DNA from: Prevotella sp. | GTDB taxonomy: Bacteria; Bacteroidota; Bacteroidia; Bacteroidales; Bacteroidaceae | Assembly (NCBI GenBank): GCA_017459445.1 | Contig: JAFUDJ010000033.1 | Span: forward strand, 35,790 to 99,789 | Reading direction: 5' to 3' | Length of the DNA stretch: 64,000 nt | Part shown: positions 8,311-15,866 of the stretch, piece after piece | Layout: each line of letters opens with the position of its first letter | Position numbering within the stretch: position 1 is the stretch's first letter | Position numbers and translations under genes: made by a program | The notes under the pieces: model-generated | Told to the model about the DNA's origin: nothing | The model's input: only the letters and a program-made list of their open reading frames with translations | Database searches by the model: none

Positions 8311-9432
8311 ATGTACGATTATCTTATCGTTGGCTCCGGCCTGTTCGGCGCCACTTTCGCATGGCGGGCCCGACAGGCGGGGCGCAGGTGCCTGGTCATA
8401 GACCGCAGGAACCATACGGGCGGCAACGTCCGCTGCGAGCGGATGGAGCATATCAACGTGCACCGCTACGGCGCTCACATCTTCCATACGGACAGCGACG
8501 AGGTGTGGCGGTTCGTCAACTCGCTGGTGCCCTTCAACCGTTTTACCAACAGTCCGGTAGCCTGCTACGGCGGGAAACTCTACAACCTCCCCTTCAACAT
8601 GAACACCTTCTACCAGATGTGGGGCGTGAAGACACCGGCCGAGGCGGCGGCGAAGCTCGACGAACAGCGCGCCGAGGCCCGCGCGGCCATGGAGCGGCAG
8701 GGCGCCAGCGAGCCGCGCAACCTGGAGGAACAGGCGCTGCTGCTCATCGGGCGCGACATCTACGAGGCGCTGATTAAGGGCTATACGGAGAAACAGTGGG
8801 GGCGGCGCTGCACGGAGCTGCCGGCCTTCATCATCCGCCGGCTGCCCGTACGCCTGGTATTCGACAACAACTACTTCAACGACCGCTACCAGGGGATACC
8901 GGAAGGGGGCTACAACCGGCTGACGGACAAGCTGCTGGAAGGCGCCGACGTACGCCTGGGCACCGACTACCTGGCCAACCGCGACTACTGGAACGGGCTG
9001 GCCCGGAAGGTGGTCTACACGGGGGAGATTGACAGCTACTACAACTACCGCTTCGGACGGCTGGAATGGCGCACGGTACGCTTTGAGACCGAGGTGCTGC
9101 CCGTGGCCAACTACCAGGGCTGCGCCGTCGTCAACTACACGGAAGCGGACGTGCCCTACACCCGCATCATCGAGCATAAGCACTTTGAAACGTTCGGCGC
9201 CGACGTCGACAAGAACCCGGCGACGGTCATCTCACGCGAGTATTCTATGGAGTGGCAGCCCGGCATGGAGCCTTACTATCCCGTCAACGACGAGCGCAAC
9301 CAGCGCCTCTACGAGCAGTACCGCGCGCTGGCCGAGGCGGAAGAGAACGTCGTCTTCGGCGGACGGCTGGCGGAACACAAGTACTACGACATGGCACCCA
9401 TCGTGGAACGGGCGCTGGCGCTCGACGTGTAA
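8311..9432 (+). CDS. glf: UDP-galactopyranose mutase
   Basis: Flavoenzyme that interconverts UDP-galactopyranose and UDP-galactofuranose for surface glycans. The N-terminal FAD-binding segment reads MYDYLIVGSGLFGATFAW, followed by the family segments GGNVRCE, HRYGAHIFHT and LPFNMNTFYQMWGV. Later conserved stretches are GYTEKQWGR, IPEGGYN and YPVNDERNQRLYEQYR. Start chosen at 8311, because upstream in-frame codons overlap the promoter and a typical Glf begins right at the flavin motif. 373 residues is the normal length. No glycosyltransferase gene is next to it. Confidence 0.95.
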   Translation: MYDYLIVGSGLFGATFAWRARQAGRRCLVIDRRNHTGGNVRCERMEHINVHRYGAHIFHTDSDEVWRFVNSLVPFNRFTNSPVACYGGKLYNLPFNMNTFYQMWGVKTPAEAAAKLDEQRAEARAAMERQGASEPRNLEEQALLLIGRDIYEALIKGYTEKQWGRRCTELPAFIIRRLPVRLVFDNNYFNDRYQGIPEGGYNRLTDKLLEGADVRLGTDYLANRDYWNGLARKVVYTGEIDSYYNYRFGRLEWRTVRFETEVLPVANYQGCAVVNYTEADVPYTRIIEHKHFETFGADVDKNPATVISREYSMEWQPGMEPYYPVNDERNQRLYEQYRALAEAEENVVFGGRLAEHKYYDMAPIVERALALDV

Positions 9433-9497
9433 CGGTCGGCGCCAGCAAATATTTGTTCATCAGAAAATGTCAGAATGAATCGGGACAGAAGGCCGTC

Positions 9498-10823
9498 TCA
9501 GTCCATCTCTTCGTCGGCCTCGTAGCCGCCCAGCTCACGGATGGCGTTCTTCAGCATGGTATATTGCTGATACAGGTGGTTGACAGGCTCGTCACCCTGC
9601 GTGTAGTCGTGCATAGGCGACTTGAGGAAGAAGCTCAGCCACTGCTGGATGCCGTAGCGGCCGGCCCGCGCGGCGAGGTCGCTGAGCAGACAGAGGTCGA
9701 GGGCTACGGGTGCCGCCAGAATACTGTCGCGGCAGAGGAAGTTAATCTTGACCTGCATGGGGTAGCCCATCCAGCCCCGGATGTCGATATTGTCCCACGA
9801 CTCCTTGTTGTCGTTGCGGGGCGGATAGTAGTTGATGCGTACCTTATGGTAATAATTGCCGTACAGCTCCGGCTGGTCGTCGGCACGGAGGATGGTTTCC
9901 AGCGTCGACAGTTTCGACACCTCCTTGGTGTGGAAGTTCTCCGGCTCGTCGAGCACCAGACCGTCGCGGTTGCCCAGGATGTTGGTCGAAAACCAGCCGT
10001 CGAGGGCCAGGCAGCGCGTGCTGATGATGGGTGCGAAGCCCGACTTGACGAGCGTCTGCCCCGTCTTGAAGTCCTTGCCGCAGACGGGCATGCGCGTCTG
10101 CTCGGCCAGCTGCCACATGGCGGGGATGTCGACCGTCGTGTTCGGCGCGCCCATGATGAACGGGCAGCCCTCCGACAGGGCGGCATAGGCATAGCACATC
10201 GACGGTGCGACATGCTGGCGGTCGTCGGCTTTCATGGCCGCCTCCAAGGCTTCCAGGGAGTAGTGTACAGCCTTGTCGACGGGCACATAGATTTCCGTCG
10301 AGGCCGCCCACAGCACTACGACACGGCTGCACTGCCGCTCCTCGCGGAAGCGGCGGATGTCGGCACGCAGCATTTCCACCATCTGCCAGCGAGTGGGGAT
10401 GCCTTGGCTATCAGCAACCCGCTTGATATTATCGCCGTCCAGGCGCTTGGCATAGTTCTTGTCGAACGCAGCAGGCATGGGGACTATCTGCTCCAGCTCC
10501 TGACGAACGGGGGCTATATCCTTTTCGTTCAGCACCTCGGCGTACATGGCGGACTGATAGGCATTCTGCGGATAGACGTCCCAGGCGCCGAAAACAATAT
10601 CGTCCAACCGCGCCAGCGGCACGATGTCTGCATATCTGAGGTATTTCTTGTCAGCGCCGCGACCCACGCGCATCTTGTCCATCTGGGTCATCGAGCCGAC
10701 CAGTTTCGTCAATCCTTTACGAGCCATCAGCACTCCCGTCATCAGGGTGGTGGCCACGGCTCCGCAGCCTACGACAAGTATTCCCAACTTGCCCTCGGCA
10801 GGTTCAACAGTGATTTGTTTCAT
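9498..10823 (-). CDS. ino1: myo-Inositol-1-phosphate synthase (MIPS/Ino1)
   Basis: NAD-dependent cyclisation of glucose 6-phosphate to inositol 3-phosphate. The NAD-binding loop is GCGAVATTLMTGV. Further family segments are LWAASTEIYVP, FIMGAPNTTVDIP, GKDFKTGQTLVKSG and NILGNRDGLVL. In gut Bacteroidota this enzyme feeds inositol lipid synthesis; the upstream CDP-alcohol phosphatidyltransferase overlaps it by 4 bp (ATGA), which supports that role here. 441 residues matches bacterial members. The C-terminus is acidic (EADEEMD). The stop lies 65 bp from convergent glf. Confidence 0.93.
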   Translation of the reverse strand: MKQITVEPAEGKLGILVVGCGAVATTLMTGVLMARKGLTKLVGSMTQMDKMRVGRGADKKYLRYADIVPLARLDDIVFGAWDVYPQNAYQSAMYAEVLNEKDIAPVRQELEQIVPMPAAFDKNYAKRLDGDNIKRVADSQGIPTRWQMVEMLRADIRRFREERQCSRVVVLWAASTEIYVPVDKAVHYSLEALEAAMKADDRQHVAPSMCYAYAALSEGCPFIMGAPNTTVDIPAMWQLAEQTRMPVCGKDFKTGQTLVKSGFAPIISTRCLALDGWFSTNILGNRDGLVLDEPENFHTKEVSKLSTLETILRADDQPELYGNYYHKVRINYYPPRNDNKESWDNIDIRGWMGYPMQVKINFLCRDSILAAPVALDLCLLSDLAARAGRYGIQQWLSFFLKSPMHDYTQGDEPVNHLYQQYTMLKNAIRELGGYEADEEMD

Positions 10824-11764
10824 ATTTTAGTTATTAAAGTTTCACATAAGCATTCGTGCCGACGGCGCATATACCAGTATAACGGTTGCAGCACTACTAT
10901 TTCAAATAACGGATAAAGCCACGGAATATTGATTAACATCGCAACAAAAAGTGCAAAGGCACGCGTGTTGTGGGTCAGGATGTTGGTCAGGGGCATGAGT
11001 TTCCTGGACGTAGTCAGGAACTCGGACTTGAGAACCGGGAGCTGAAGACCGGGAACTGAAGACCGCGAATCCAGGCCCATGGCCCGCTTCAGCGCCTGGA
11101 AGCGGGGCGTCAGCCGCTCCTGCTTCTTGCAATAGCCCTTGTAGAAGTAATGATAGATGCGGGCATACGACCATCCCTGCTGCCGCAACCCGTCGTAGAT
11201 GTGCTGCTCTTTCGCGTAGCTGTCCAGCTCGCTGCCGCCATCGCCCTTCAGGAACCACAGATGGATGTTGCGGTAATAGTCGGCCAACGCACACTGCGTG
11301 GCATGGCAATACAGGCCGGCAACGGCGCACAGCAGGAAGCCCCAGCCCTGCCACTCGACACCCGCCACGGGCATCGGCTCATGCCAAAGCCGGTAGATGA
11401 CGGCCAGATAGGCACAGGTGAACCAGACGTCGCTGGCAAAGCCGTCGAGCAGGCGCCCCAGCAGCGTCTTCTGGTTGGTGAGCCGCGCCAGCTGTCCGTC
11501 GGCAGAGTCGCAGAAGTTGGCAGCCATCAGCAGGGCGACGCCACAGACATTGTGCCCAAGGTCGGTGTAATGGAACATCCAGCCCGCTGCCATGCCCAGC
11601 AGGATGCCCGCAATGGTTATCATATTGGGCGTCAGCCTCAGGCGATGGCAGACCATAGCCAGCGCCAGTCCGATGGGGCGTGTAAACCAAATGTCGAGCC
11701 ATTCTTCCGTTTCGTTCGACTTAAACGACTCGCGCAGCAACTGTCTGTAGCCTTTGTTTTTCAT
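10820..11764 (-). CDS. CDP-alcohol phosphatidyltransferase, probable phosphatidylinositol-phosphate synthase
   Basis: Integral membrane enzyme joining a CDP-activated lipid to an alcohol. The CDP-alcohol signature is visible as CDSADGQLAR, then 8 residues, GRLLDGFASD; I count four residues between the last two acidic positions, where the textbook motif has three. Hydrophobic segments surround it and continue to the C-terminus. Coupling to myo-inositol-phosphate synthase suggests that inositol phosphate is the acceptor, as in the Bacteroides inositol-lipid locus. I see no adjacent phosphatase gene such as the Bacteroides cluster has. Start taken at 11764 (MKNKGYRQLL) because the alternative ATG at 11776 falls inside the promoter box. 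Confidence 0.85.
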   Translation of the reverse strand: MKNKGYRQLLRESFKSNETEEWLDIWFTRPIGLALAMVCHRLRLTPNMITIAGILLGMAAGWMFHYTDLGHNVCGVALLMAANFCDSADGQLARLTNQKTLLGRLLDGFASDVWFTCAYLAVIYRLWHEPMPVAGVEWQGWGFLLCAVAGLYCHATQCALADYYRNIHLWFLKGDGGSELDSYAKEQHIYDGLRQQGWSYARIYHYFYKGYCKKQERLTPRFQALKRAMGLDSRSSVPGLQLPVLKSEFLTTSRKLMPLTNILTHNTRAFALFVAMLINIPWLYPLFEIVVLQPLYWYMRRRHECLCETLITKI

Positions 11765-11773
11765 ATTCGCTTG

Positions 11774-11805
11774 CAAAGTTACGAAATAAGTGAGAGAAAT
11801 ACAAA
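11774..11805 (-). promoter_or_regulatory. Promoter of the inositol-lipid operon
   Basis: On the minus strand TTTG (11802-11805), 20-bp spacer, TAACTTTG (11774-11781). Only 9 nt separate the box from the ATG at 11764, so the transcript is nearly leaderless. Confidence 0.8.
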
Positions 11806-11911
11806 TAGAAAGCGGGCTTTCTTTTTGTATTTCCGAACGAAAAGTAAGTTCGGCGAAGCCAAAGTTACGAAATATTTCACAATTTATAATTTATAATTCA
11901 TATTTATTTTC

Positions 11912-11919
11912 TACCTTTG
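11912..11919 (+). promoter_or_regulatory. -7 box before the SufT-like gene
   Basis: TACCTTTG on the plus strand, 25 bp before the ATG at 11945. No clear -33 TTTG. The surrounding region is AT-rich with TTTATAA repeats. Confidence 0.55.
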
Positions 11920-11944
11920 CAGACAAACTAAGCAATAGCAAGAC

Positions 11945-12265
11945 ATGACACAAGAAGAAAAGAGCCTGTTGGAAGAGCGCATCGTGGATGTGCTGAAGAC
12001 GGTCTACGACCCGGAAATCCCCGTCAACATCTACGACCTGGGGATGATATACAAGATTGACGTCCAGGAGGATGCCAGCGTAGAACTGGACATGACGTTC
12101 ACGGCACCCAACTGTCCGGCGGCAGACTTCATCTTAGAAGATGTACGCACGAAGGTGGAATCGGTGGAAGGCATCACGGCGGCCAATGTCAACTTAGTGT
12201 TTGAACCGGCCTGGGACCAGTCGATGATGAGCGAGGAAGCCCGCGTGGAACTGGGATTCGACTAA
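11945..12265 (+). CDS. SufT-like / MIP18-family iron-sulfur assembly protein (DUF59)
   Basis: Small cytoplasmic protein of 106 residues. The family core is visible: VYDPEIPVNIYDLGMIY and MTFTAPNCPAADFI, with the conserved Cys of the TxPxCP motif, then VEGITAANVNLVFEPAWDQSMMSEEAR. Members of this family (SufT, MIP18, PaaD-like) help mature or deliver Fe-S clusters. sufB lies 2 kb away on the other strand, which fits an Fe-S role, but no complete suf operon is present in the window. Confidence 0.9.
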   Translation: MTQEEKSLLEERIVDVLKTVYDPEIPVNIYDLGMIYKIDVQEDASVELDMTFTAPNCPAADFILEDVRTKVESVEGITAANVNLVFEPAWDQSMMSEEARVELGFD

Positions 12266-12305
12266 GGGGGAAGCGACGTTTCGAGGTTTCGATATTACGA
12301 AGAAT

Positions 12306-13070
12306 ATGAAAAACATTTATTTCCTATCCGATGCCCATCTGGGGTCGCGAGCCGTGCCACATGGCAGGATGCAGGAGCGGCGCCTGGTGCGTTTCCTTGA
12401 CAGCATCAAGGAGAAAGCTGCCGCCATCTACCTGCTTGGCGACATGTTCGACTTCTGGTACGAATACAAGTATGTGGTGCCAAAAGGCTTCACCCGCTTC
12501 TTAGGAAAGCTCTCCGAGTTGACTGACATGGGCGTCGAGGTGCACTACTTCACCGGCAACCACGACATCTGGGCCTACGAATACCTGGAGAAGGAATGCG
12601 GCGTAACGCTGCACAAGAAGGCTGAGACGACGGAGATATACGGCCATGAGTTCTTCCTGGCCCACGGCGACGGCATGGGCGACGGCAACAGGTCGTTTAA
12701 GGCTATCCGCGCCATATTCCACAACCGGGTGTGCCAATGGCTGTTCTCGGCACTGCATCCCCGCTGGGGAATAGACTTCGGACTGACATGGGCCCGGCAT
12801 AGCTACGTCAGGCATAAGGAGCGCAACGACGTGGCATACCTCGGCGAAGACAAGGAGCCGCTGGTGCTCTTTGCCAAGGAGTATGTCAAGGAGCATCCCG
12901 ACATCGACTACTTTATCTTCGGCCACCGACACATCGAGCTGGACATGAAACTGGCACGGCATACGCGGCTGATGATTCTGGGCGACTGGATTTCGCAGTT
13001 CACCTATGCCGTCTATGACGGCGAGCATATGTTCCTCGAAGAGTATGTGGAGGGCGAAAGCCAGCCGTGA
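12306..13070 (+). CDS. lpxH: UDP-2,3-diacylglucosamine diphosphatase-like metallophosphoesterase (LpxH-like)
   Basis: Lipid A pathway enzyme hydrolysing UDP-2,3-diacylglucosamine to lipid X. The calcineurin-type metal ligands appear in order: SDAHLG, GDMFDFW, GNHD, HGDG and GHRH. The segment FDFWYEYKYVVP, in place of the E. coli sequence, is the form seen in Bacteroidota. Length 254 is usual. The stop codon TGA (13068-13070) is part of the first unit of a heptad repeat that runs to kdgK. Confidence 0.85.
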   Translation: MKNIYFLSDAHLGSRAVPHGRMQERRLVRFLDSIKEKAAAIYLLGDMFDFWYEYKYVVPKGFTRFLGKLSELTDMGVEVHYFTGNHDIWAYEYLEKECGVTLHKKAETTEIYGHEFFLAHGDGMGDGNRSFKAIRAIFHNRVCQWLFSALHPRWGIDFGLTWARHSYVRHKERNDVAYLGEDKEPLVLFAKEYVKEHPDIDYFIFGHRHIELDMKLARHTRLMILGDWISQFTYAVYDGEHMFLEEYVEGESQP

Positions 13071-13143
13071 AAAGTGAAGAATGAACGGTGATGAGTGAAG
13101 AATGAAGAGTGAAGAGTGTAAAATGAATAGTGATTAGTGATAC
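13067..13143 (+). repeat. Heptad repeat (11 units of RTGANNN type)
   Basis: Eleven consecutive 7-bp units, for example GTGAAAA, GTGAAGA, ATGAACG, GTGATGA and GTGAAGA, exactly in register from 13067. The array includes the lpxH stop codon and ends 5 bp before the kdgK ATG. The same unit family recurs at 29805-29846. Confidence 0.9.
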
Positions 13144-13148
13144 AGAGC

Positions 13149-14204
13149 ATGAAGAAAAAGATTGTAACTTTTGGAGAACTGCTGCTGCGATTCTCCAAGG
13201 ATGACCACCTGCGACTGTCGCAGGGCGACTTGTTTACCAGTAAATACGGAGGCAGCGAGGCCAATGTGGCGGTGTCGCTGGCGACACTGGGCGAGGATGT
13301 GACCTACATCACGCGGCTACCCGACAACCCCATCGGGCACACTGCCGCAGGCTCCCTGGCACAGCTGGGCGTCGACACCAGCCATGTGCTGTATGGCGGC
13401 CAGCGCATCGGCACCTATTACTTCGAGCCGGCAGCAGGCATGCGTTCCGCCAAGGTGGTCTACGACCGGGCCTACTCTGCCTACTACGACCTGAAGCCGG
13501 GCATGATACCCTGGCGGGAAATACTCCAGGATGCCGCCATCTTCCACGTGTCGGGCATCACGGCGGCTATCTCACAACAGGCTGCCGACGCCACCTTTGA
13601 GGCTTTGGACATTGCCGACGAGCTGGGCATCACCGTCTCGTTCGACATCAACTACCGCAAAAACCTATGGCAATACGGCGCTGACCCGCGCGAAATCATA
13701 GGCCGCATGCTGGGCCGTTGCGACATGATGTTCGGCGATGCCATCGAGTTTGAATGGCTCTGCCAGCGCGCACAGCCGCCCTTTACGGCCACCGACAGCC
13801 ATTTCGAGATGCAGATGGACGAGTATCGCGCATGGTTCGACGACCTGCATGCCCGCTTCCCAAGGCTGCGCCACTGGCTGATGGGCATGCGCAACATGGT
13901 GGCCAGCAACCACCACACGCTGACGGCACTGCTGTGGACCGACGGAGAACTGCTGCAAGCGCCTATCATCGACATACCCGACGTGGTAGACCCCGTGGGT
14001 GTCGGCGACGCTTTCATGGCCGGCTTGCTGCATGCCATCAGGCAATTCCCCGAAAACCGCCAGCTACAGCTGAACTACGCCTTGGCTGCCGCCGCCCTGA
14101 AGAACACGGTTCCGGGCGACTTCAACCTGTCGACGCACGAGGAAATCATGGATGTTGTCGAGGAACGCTACGACACCAAGACGCTATACAAAGACTACGA
14201 GTGA
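13149..14204 (+). CDS. kdgK: 2-Dehydro-3-deoxygluconokinase (PfkB family)
   Basis: Phosphorylates KDG, the common product of glucuronate and galacturonate breakdown. The start at 13149 (MKKKIVTFGELLLRFS) is the usual KDG-kinase beginning. The segment GGSEANVAVSLATLG is the PfkB substrate site; DPVGVGDAFMAGLL holds the catalytic GxGD. QAPIIDIPDVVDPVG before it is typical. 351 residues is close to Bacteroides KdgK. It is not beside its pathway partners, but uxuA is at 37.6 kb. The C-terminal codons form one arm of a hairpin. Confidence 0.87.
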   Translation: MKKKIVTFGELLLRFSKDDHLRLSQGDLFTSKYGGSEANVAVSLATLGEDVTYITRLPDNPIGHTAAGSLAQLGVDTSHVLYGGQRIGTYYFEPAAGMRSAKVVYDRAYSAYYDLKPGMIPWREILQDAAIFHVSGITAAISQQAADATFEALDIADELGITVSFDINYRKNLWQYGADPREIIGRMLGRCDMMFGDAIEFEWLCQRAQPPFTATDSHFEMQMDEYRAWFDDLHARFPRLRHWLMGMRNMVASNHHTLTALLWTDGELLQAPIIDIPDVVDPVGVGDAFMAGLLHAIRQFPENRQLQLNYALAAAALKNTVPGDFNLSTHEEIMDVVEERYDTKTLYKDYE

Positions 14205-14225
14205 ACCGTTTTATGGGTTCACTCG
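14198..14225. terminator. Hairpin overlapping the kdgK stop
   Basis: Perfect 10-bp stem CGAGTGAACC / GGTTCACTCG with an 8-nt loop, between convergent kdgK and sufB. There is no T-run, so it is only a candidate terminator. Confidence 0.5.
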
Positions 14226-14291
14226 CTATCACAAGAGGAACGACTAACTATCCCAAGAGGAACGGCTAACTATCACAAGGGAAACGACTAA
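14226..14291. repeat. 22-bp direct repeat, 3 units, between kdgK and sufB
   Basis: Three tandem 22-bp units start at 14226, 14248 and 14270, each beginning CTATC and containing a core close to CAAGAGGAACG. A fourth partial unit (CTATCC, 14292-14297) supplies the sufB stop codon on the minus strand. Confidence 0.9.
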
Positions 14292-15776
14292 CTATCCTAC
14301 CGTGCCCTCTAACGACACGGAAAGGAGCTTCTGTGCCTCGACGGCAAACTCCATGGGGAGCTTCTGCAGCACCTCCTTGGCATAGCCGTTGACGATAAGT
14401 CCGACGGCTTGTTCCGTCGGTATGCCGCGCTGGTTGCAATAGAACAGCTGGTCTTCGGAGATTTTCGAGGTCGTAGCCTCGTGCTCGAAGACTGCCGTGT
14501 CGTTATGCACGTCCATATAAGGGAAGGTATGTGCGCCGCATTCGCTGCCCAGCAGCAGTGAGTCGCAGCTGGAATAGTTGCGGGCGTTGTCGGCATTCGA
14601 CGTGGCACGCACCAGTCCCCGGTACGAATTCTGCGAGTGGCCTGCCGAGATACCTTTCGAGATGATGGTCGATTTCGTGTTCTTACCCATGTGAATCATC
14701 TTCGTCCCCGTGTCGGCTTCTTGGTAGTTATTGGTGACAGCGACGCTGTAAAACTCAGCTTGCGAGTTGTCACCCCGCAACACACAGGAGGGATATTTCC
14801 ACGTAATGGCGCTACCCGTCTCCACTTGTGTCCACGACAACTTGCTGTCAACGCCGCGCAAGTCGCCGCGTTTGGTGACGAGGTTGAGCACGCCGCCGCG
14901 TCCCTGCTCGTCGCCGGGATACCAGTTCTGGACGGTAGAGTACTTCACTTCGGCACGGTTCATGACGATGATTTCGACGATGGCAGCGTGCAACTGGTTT
15001 TCGTCGCGCATCGGGGCGGTGCAGCCTTCCAGGTAGGATACGTACGAGTCGTCGTCGGCCACGATGAGCGTACGTTCAAACTGCCCGGTATTACGGGCGT
15101 TGATGCGGAAATAGCTGCTCAATTCCATGGGGCAGCGCACGCCTTTGGGGATATAGACGAAGGAGCCGTCGCTGAAAACGGCACTGTTCAGTGCGGCAAA
15201 GAAGTTGTCGCGGTAGGGCACTACGGTGCCGAGATACTGGCGCACAAGGTCGCCATGCTCCTTGATAGCTTCGCCGATGGAGCAGAAGATGACGCCCTTC
15301 TCGCGCAGTTTATCCTTGAAAGTGGTCTTCACTGACACAGAGTCCATGATGGCATCCACGGCAGTATTGCCACTCAAGGCCAGGCGTTCCTCAAGGGGAA
15401 TGCCCAGCTTATCGAAGGTCTTTTCCAGCTCGGGGTCTATCCCGGAGGCACTGCTGCCGGGCACCGAACCGGCGGAAGAGCCGCTGGATGCAGGACGGGC
15501 CGTGGGGTCGGCATAGTAGGATATGGCCTGATAGTCGATAGGCGGCACATGGACGTGGCCCCACTTCGGCTCCGTCTGTGTCTGCCAGTAGCGAAAGGCC
15601 CGCAAGCGGAAGTCAAGCATCCACTCCGGTTCGCCCTTCTTGGCAGAGATGAGCCGGACAACGTCTTCGTTCAACCCCTTCTCTATCACTTCAGTGTGCA
15701 CGTCAGTGGTGAAGCCGAACTCGTATTTCTGCTCGGCCACCTGACGGACATATTGATTACTACGATTATTCTCCAT
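14292..15776 (-). CDS. sufB: Fe-S cluster scaffold subunit SufB
   Basis: Scaffold of the SUF Fe-S assembly complex. Conserved stretches include [62 protein letters not shown] and [11 protein letters not shown]. Start taken at 15776 ([13 protein letters not shown]); an upstream ATG adds four residues. Near residues 98-113 is a Ser/Gly/Ala-rich tract ([17 protein letters not shown]) just before the conserved DPELEKT segment; I read it as a repeat-born insertion. sufC and sufD, which normally follow, are absent: the next gene is convergent kdgK. Confidence 0.93.
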   Translation of the reverse strand: MENNRSNQYVRQVAEQKYEFGFTTDVHTEVIEKGLNEDVVRLISAKKGEPEWMLDFRLRAFRYWQTQTEPKWGHVHVPPIDYQAISYYADPTARPASSGSSAGSVPGSSASGIDPELEKTFDKLGIPLEERLALSGNTAVDAIMDSVSVKTTFKDKLREKGVIFCSIGEAIKEHGDLVRQYLGTVVPYRDNFFAALNSAVFSDGSFVYIPKGVRCPMELSSYFRINARNTGQFERTLIVADDDSYVSYLEGCTAPMRDENQLHAAIVEIIVMNRAEVKYSTVQNWYPGDEQGRGGVLNLVTKRGDLRGVDSKLSWTQVETGSAITWKYPSCVLRGDNSQAEFYSVAVTNNYQEADTGTKMIHMGKNTKSTIISKGISAGHSQNSYRGLVRATSNADNARNYSSCDSLLLGSECGAHTFPYMDVHNDTAVFEHEATTSKISEDQLFYCNQRGIPTEQAVGLIVNGYAKEVLQKLPMEFAVEAQKLLSVSLEGTVG

Positions 15777-15783
15777 ATTTTTT

Positions 15784-15856
15784 AACAACGGATTAAACGG
15801 ATGTCACGGATTTTTTGCTATGAATTGAATCCGTTTAATCCGTTAAATCCGTTGTT
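15784..15856. repeat. 9-10-bp-period array, 3 direct + 3 inverted copies of ACGGATT
   Basis: The left arm has three ACGGAT(T) copies and the right arm three AATCCGT copies, separated by about 15 bp, forming a long imperfect hairpin between infB and sufB on the minus strand. It could serve as terminator or processing site after infB. Confidence 0.85.
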
Positions 15857-15866
15857 CTTATATCAA

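Noticed and set aside
9252-10916. 554-codon plus-strand frame over glf end and ino1
   Set aside because: Antisense to the clearly coding ino1; no family features.
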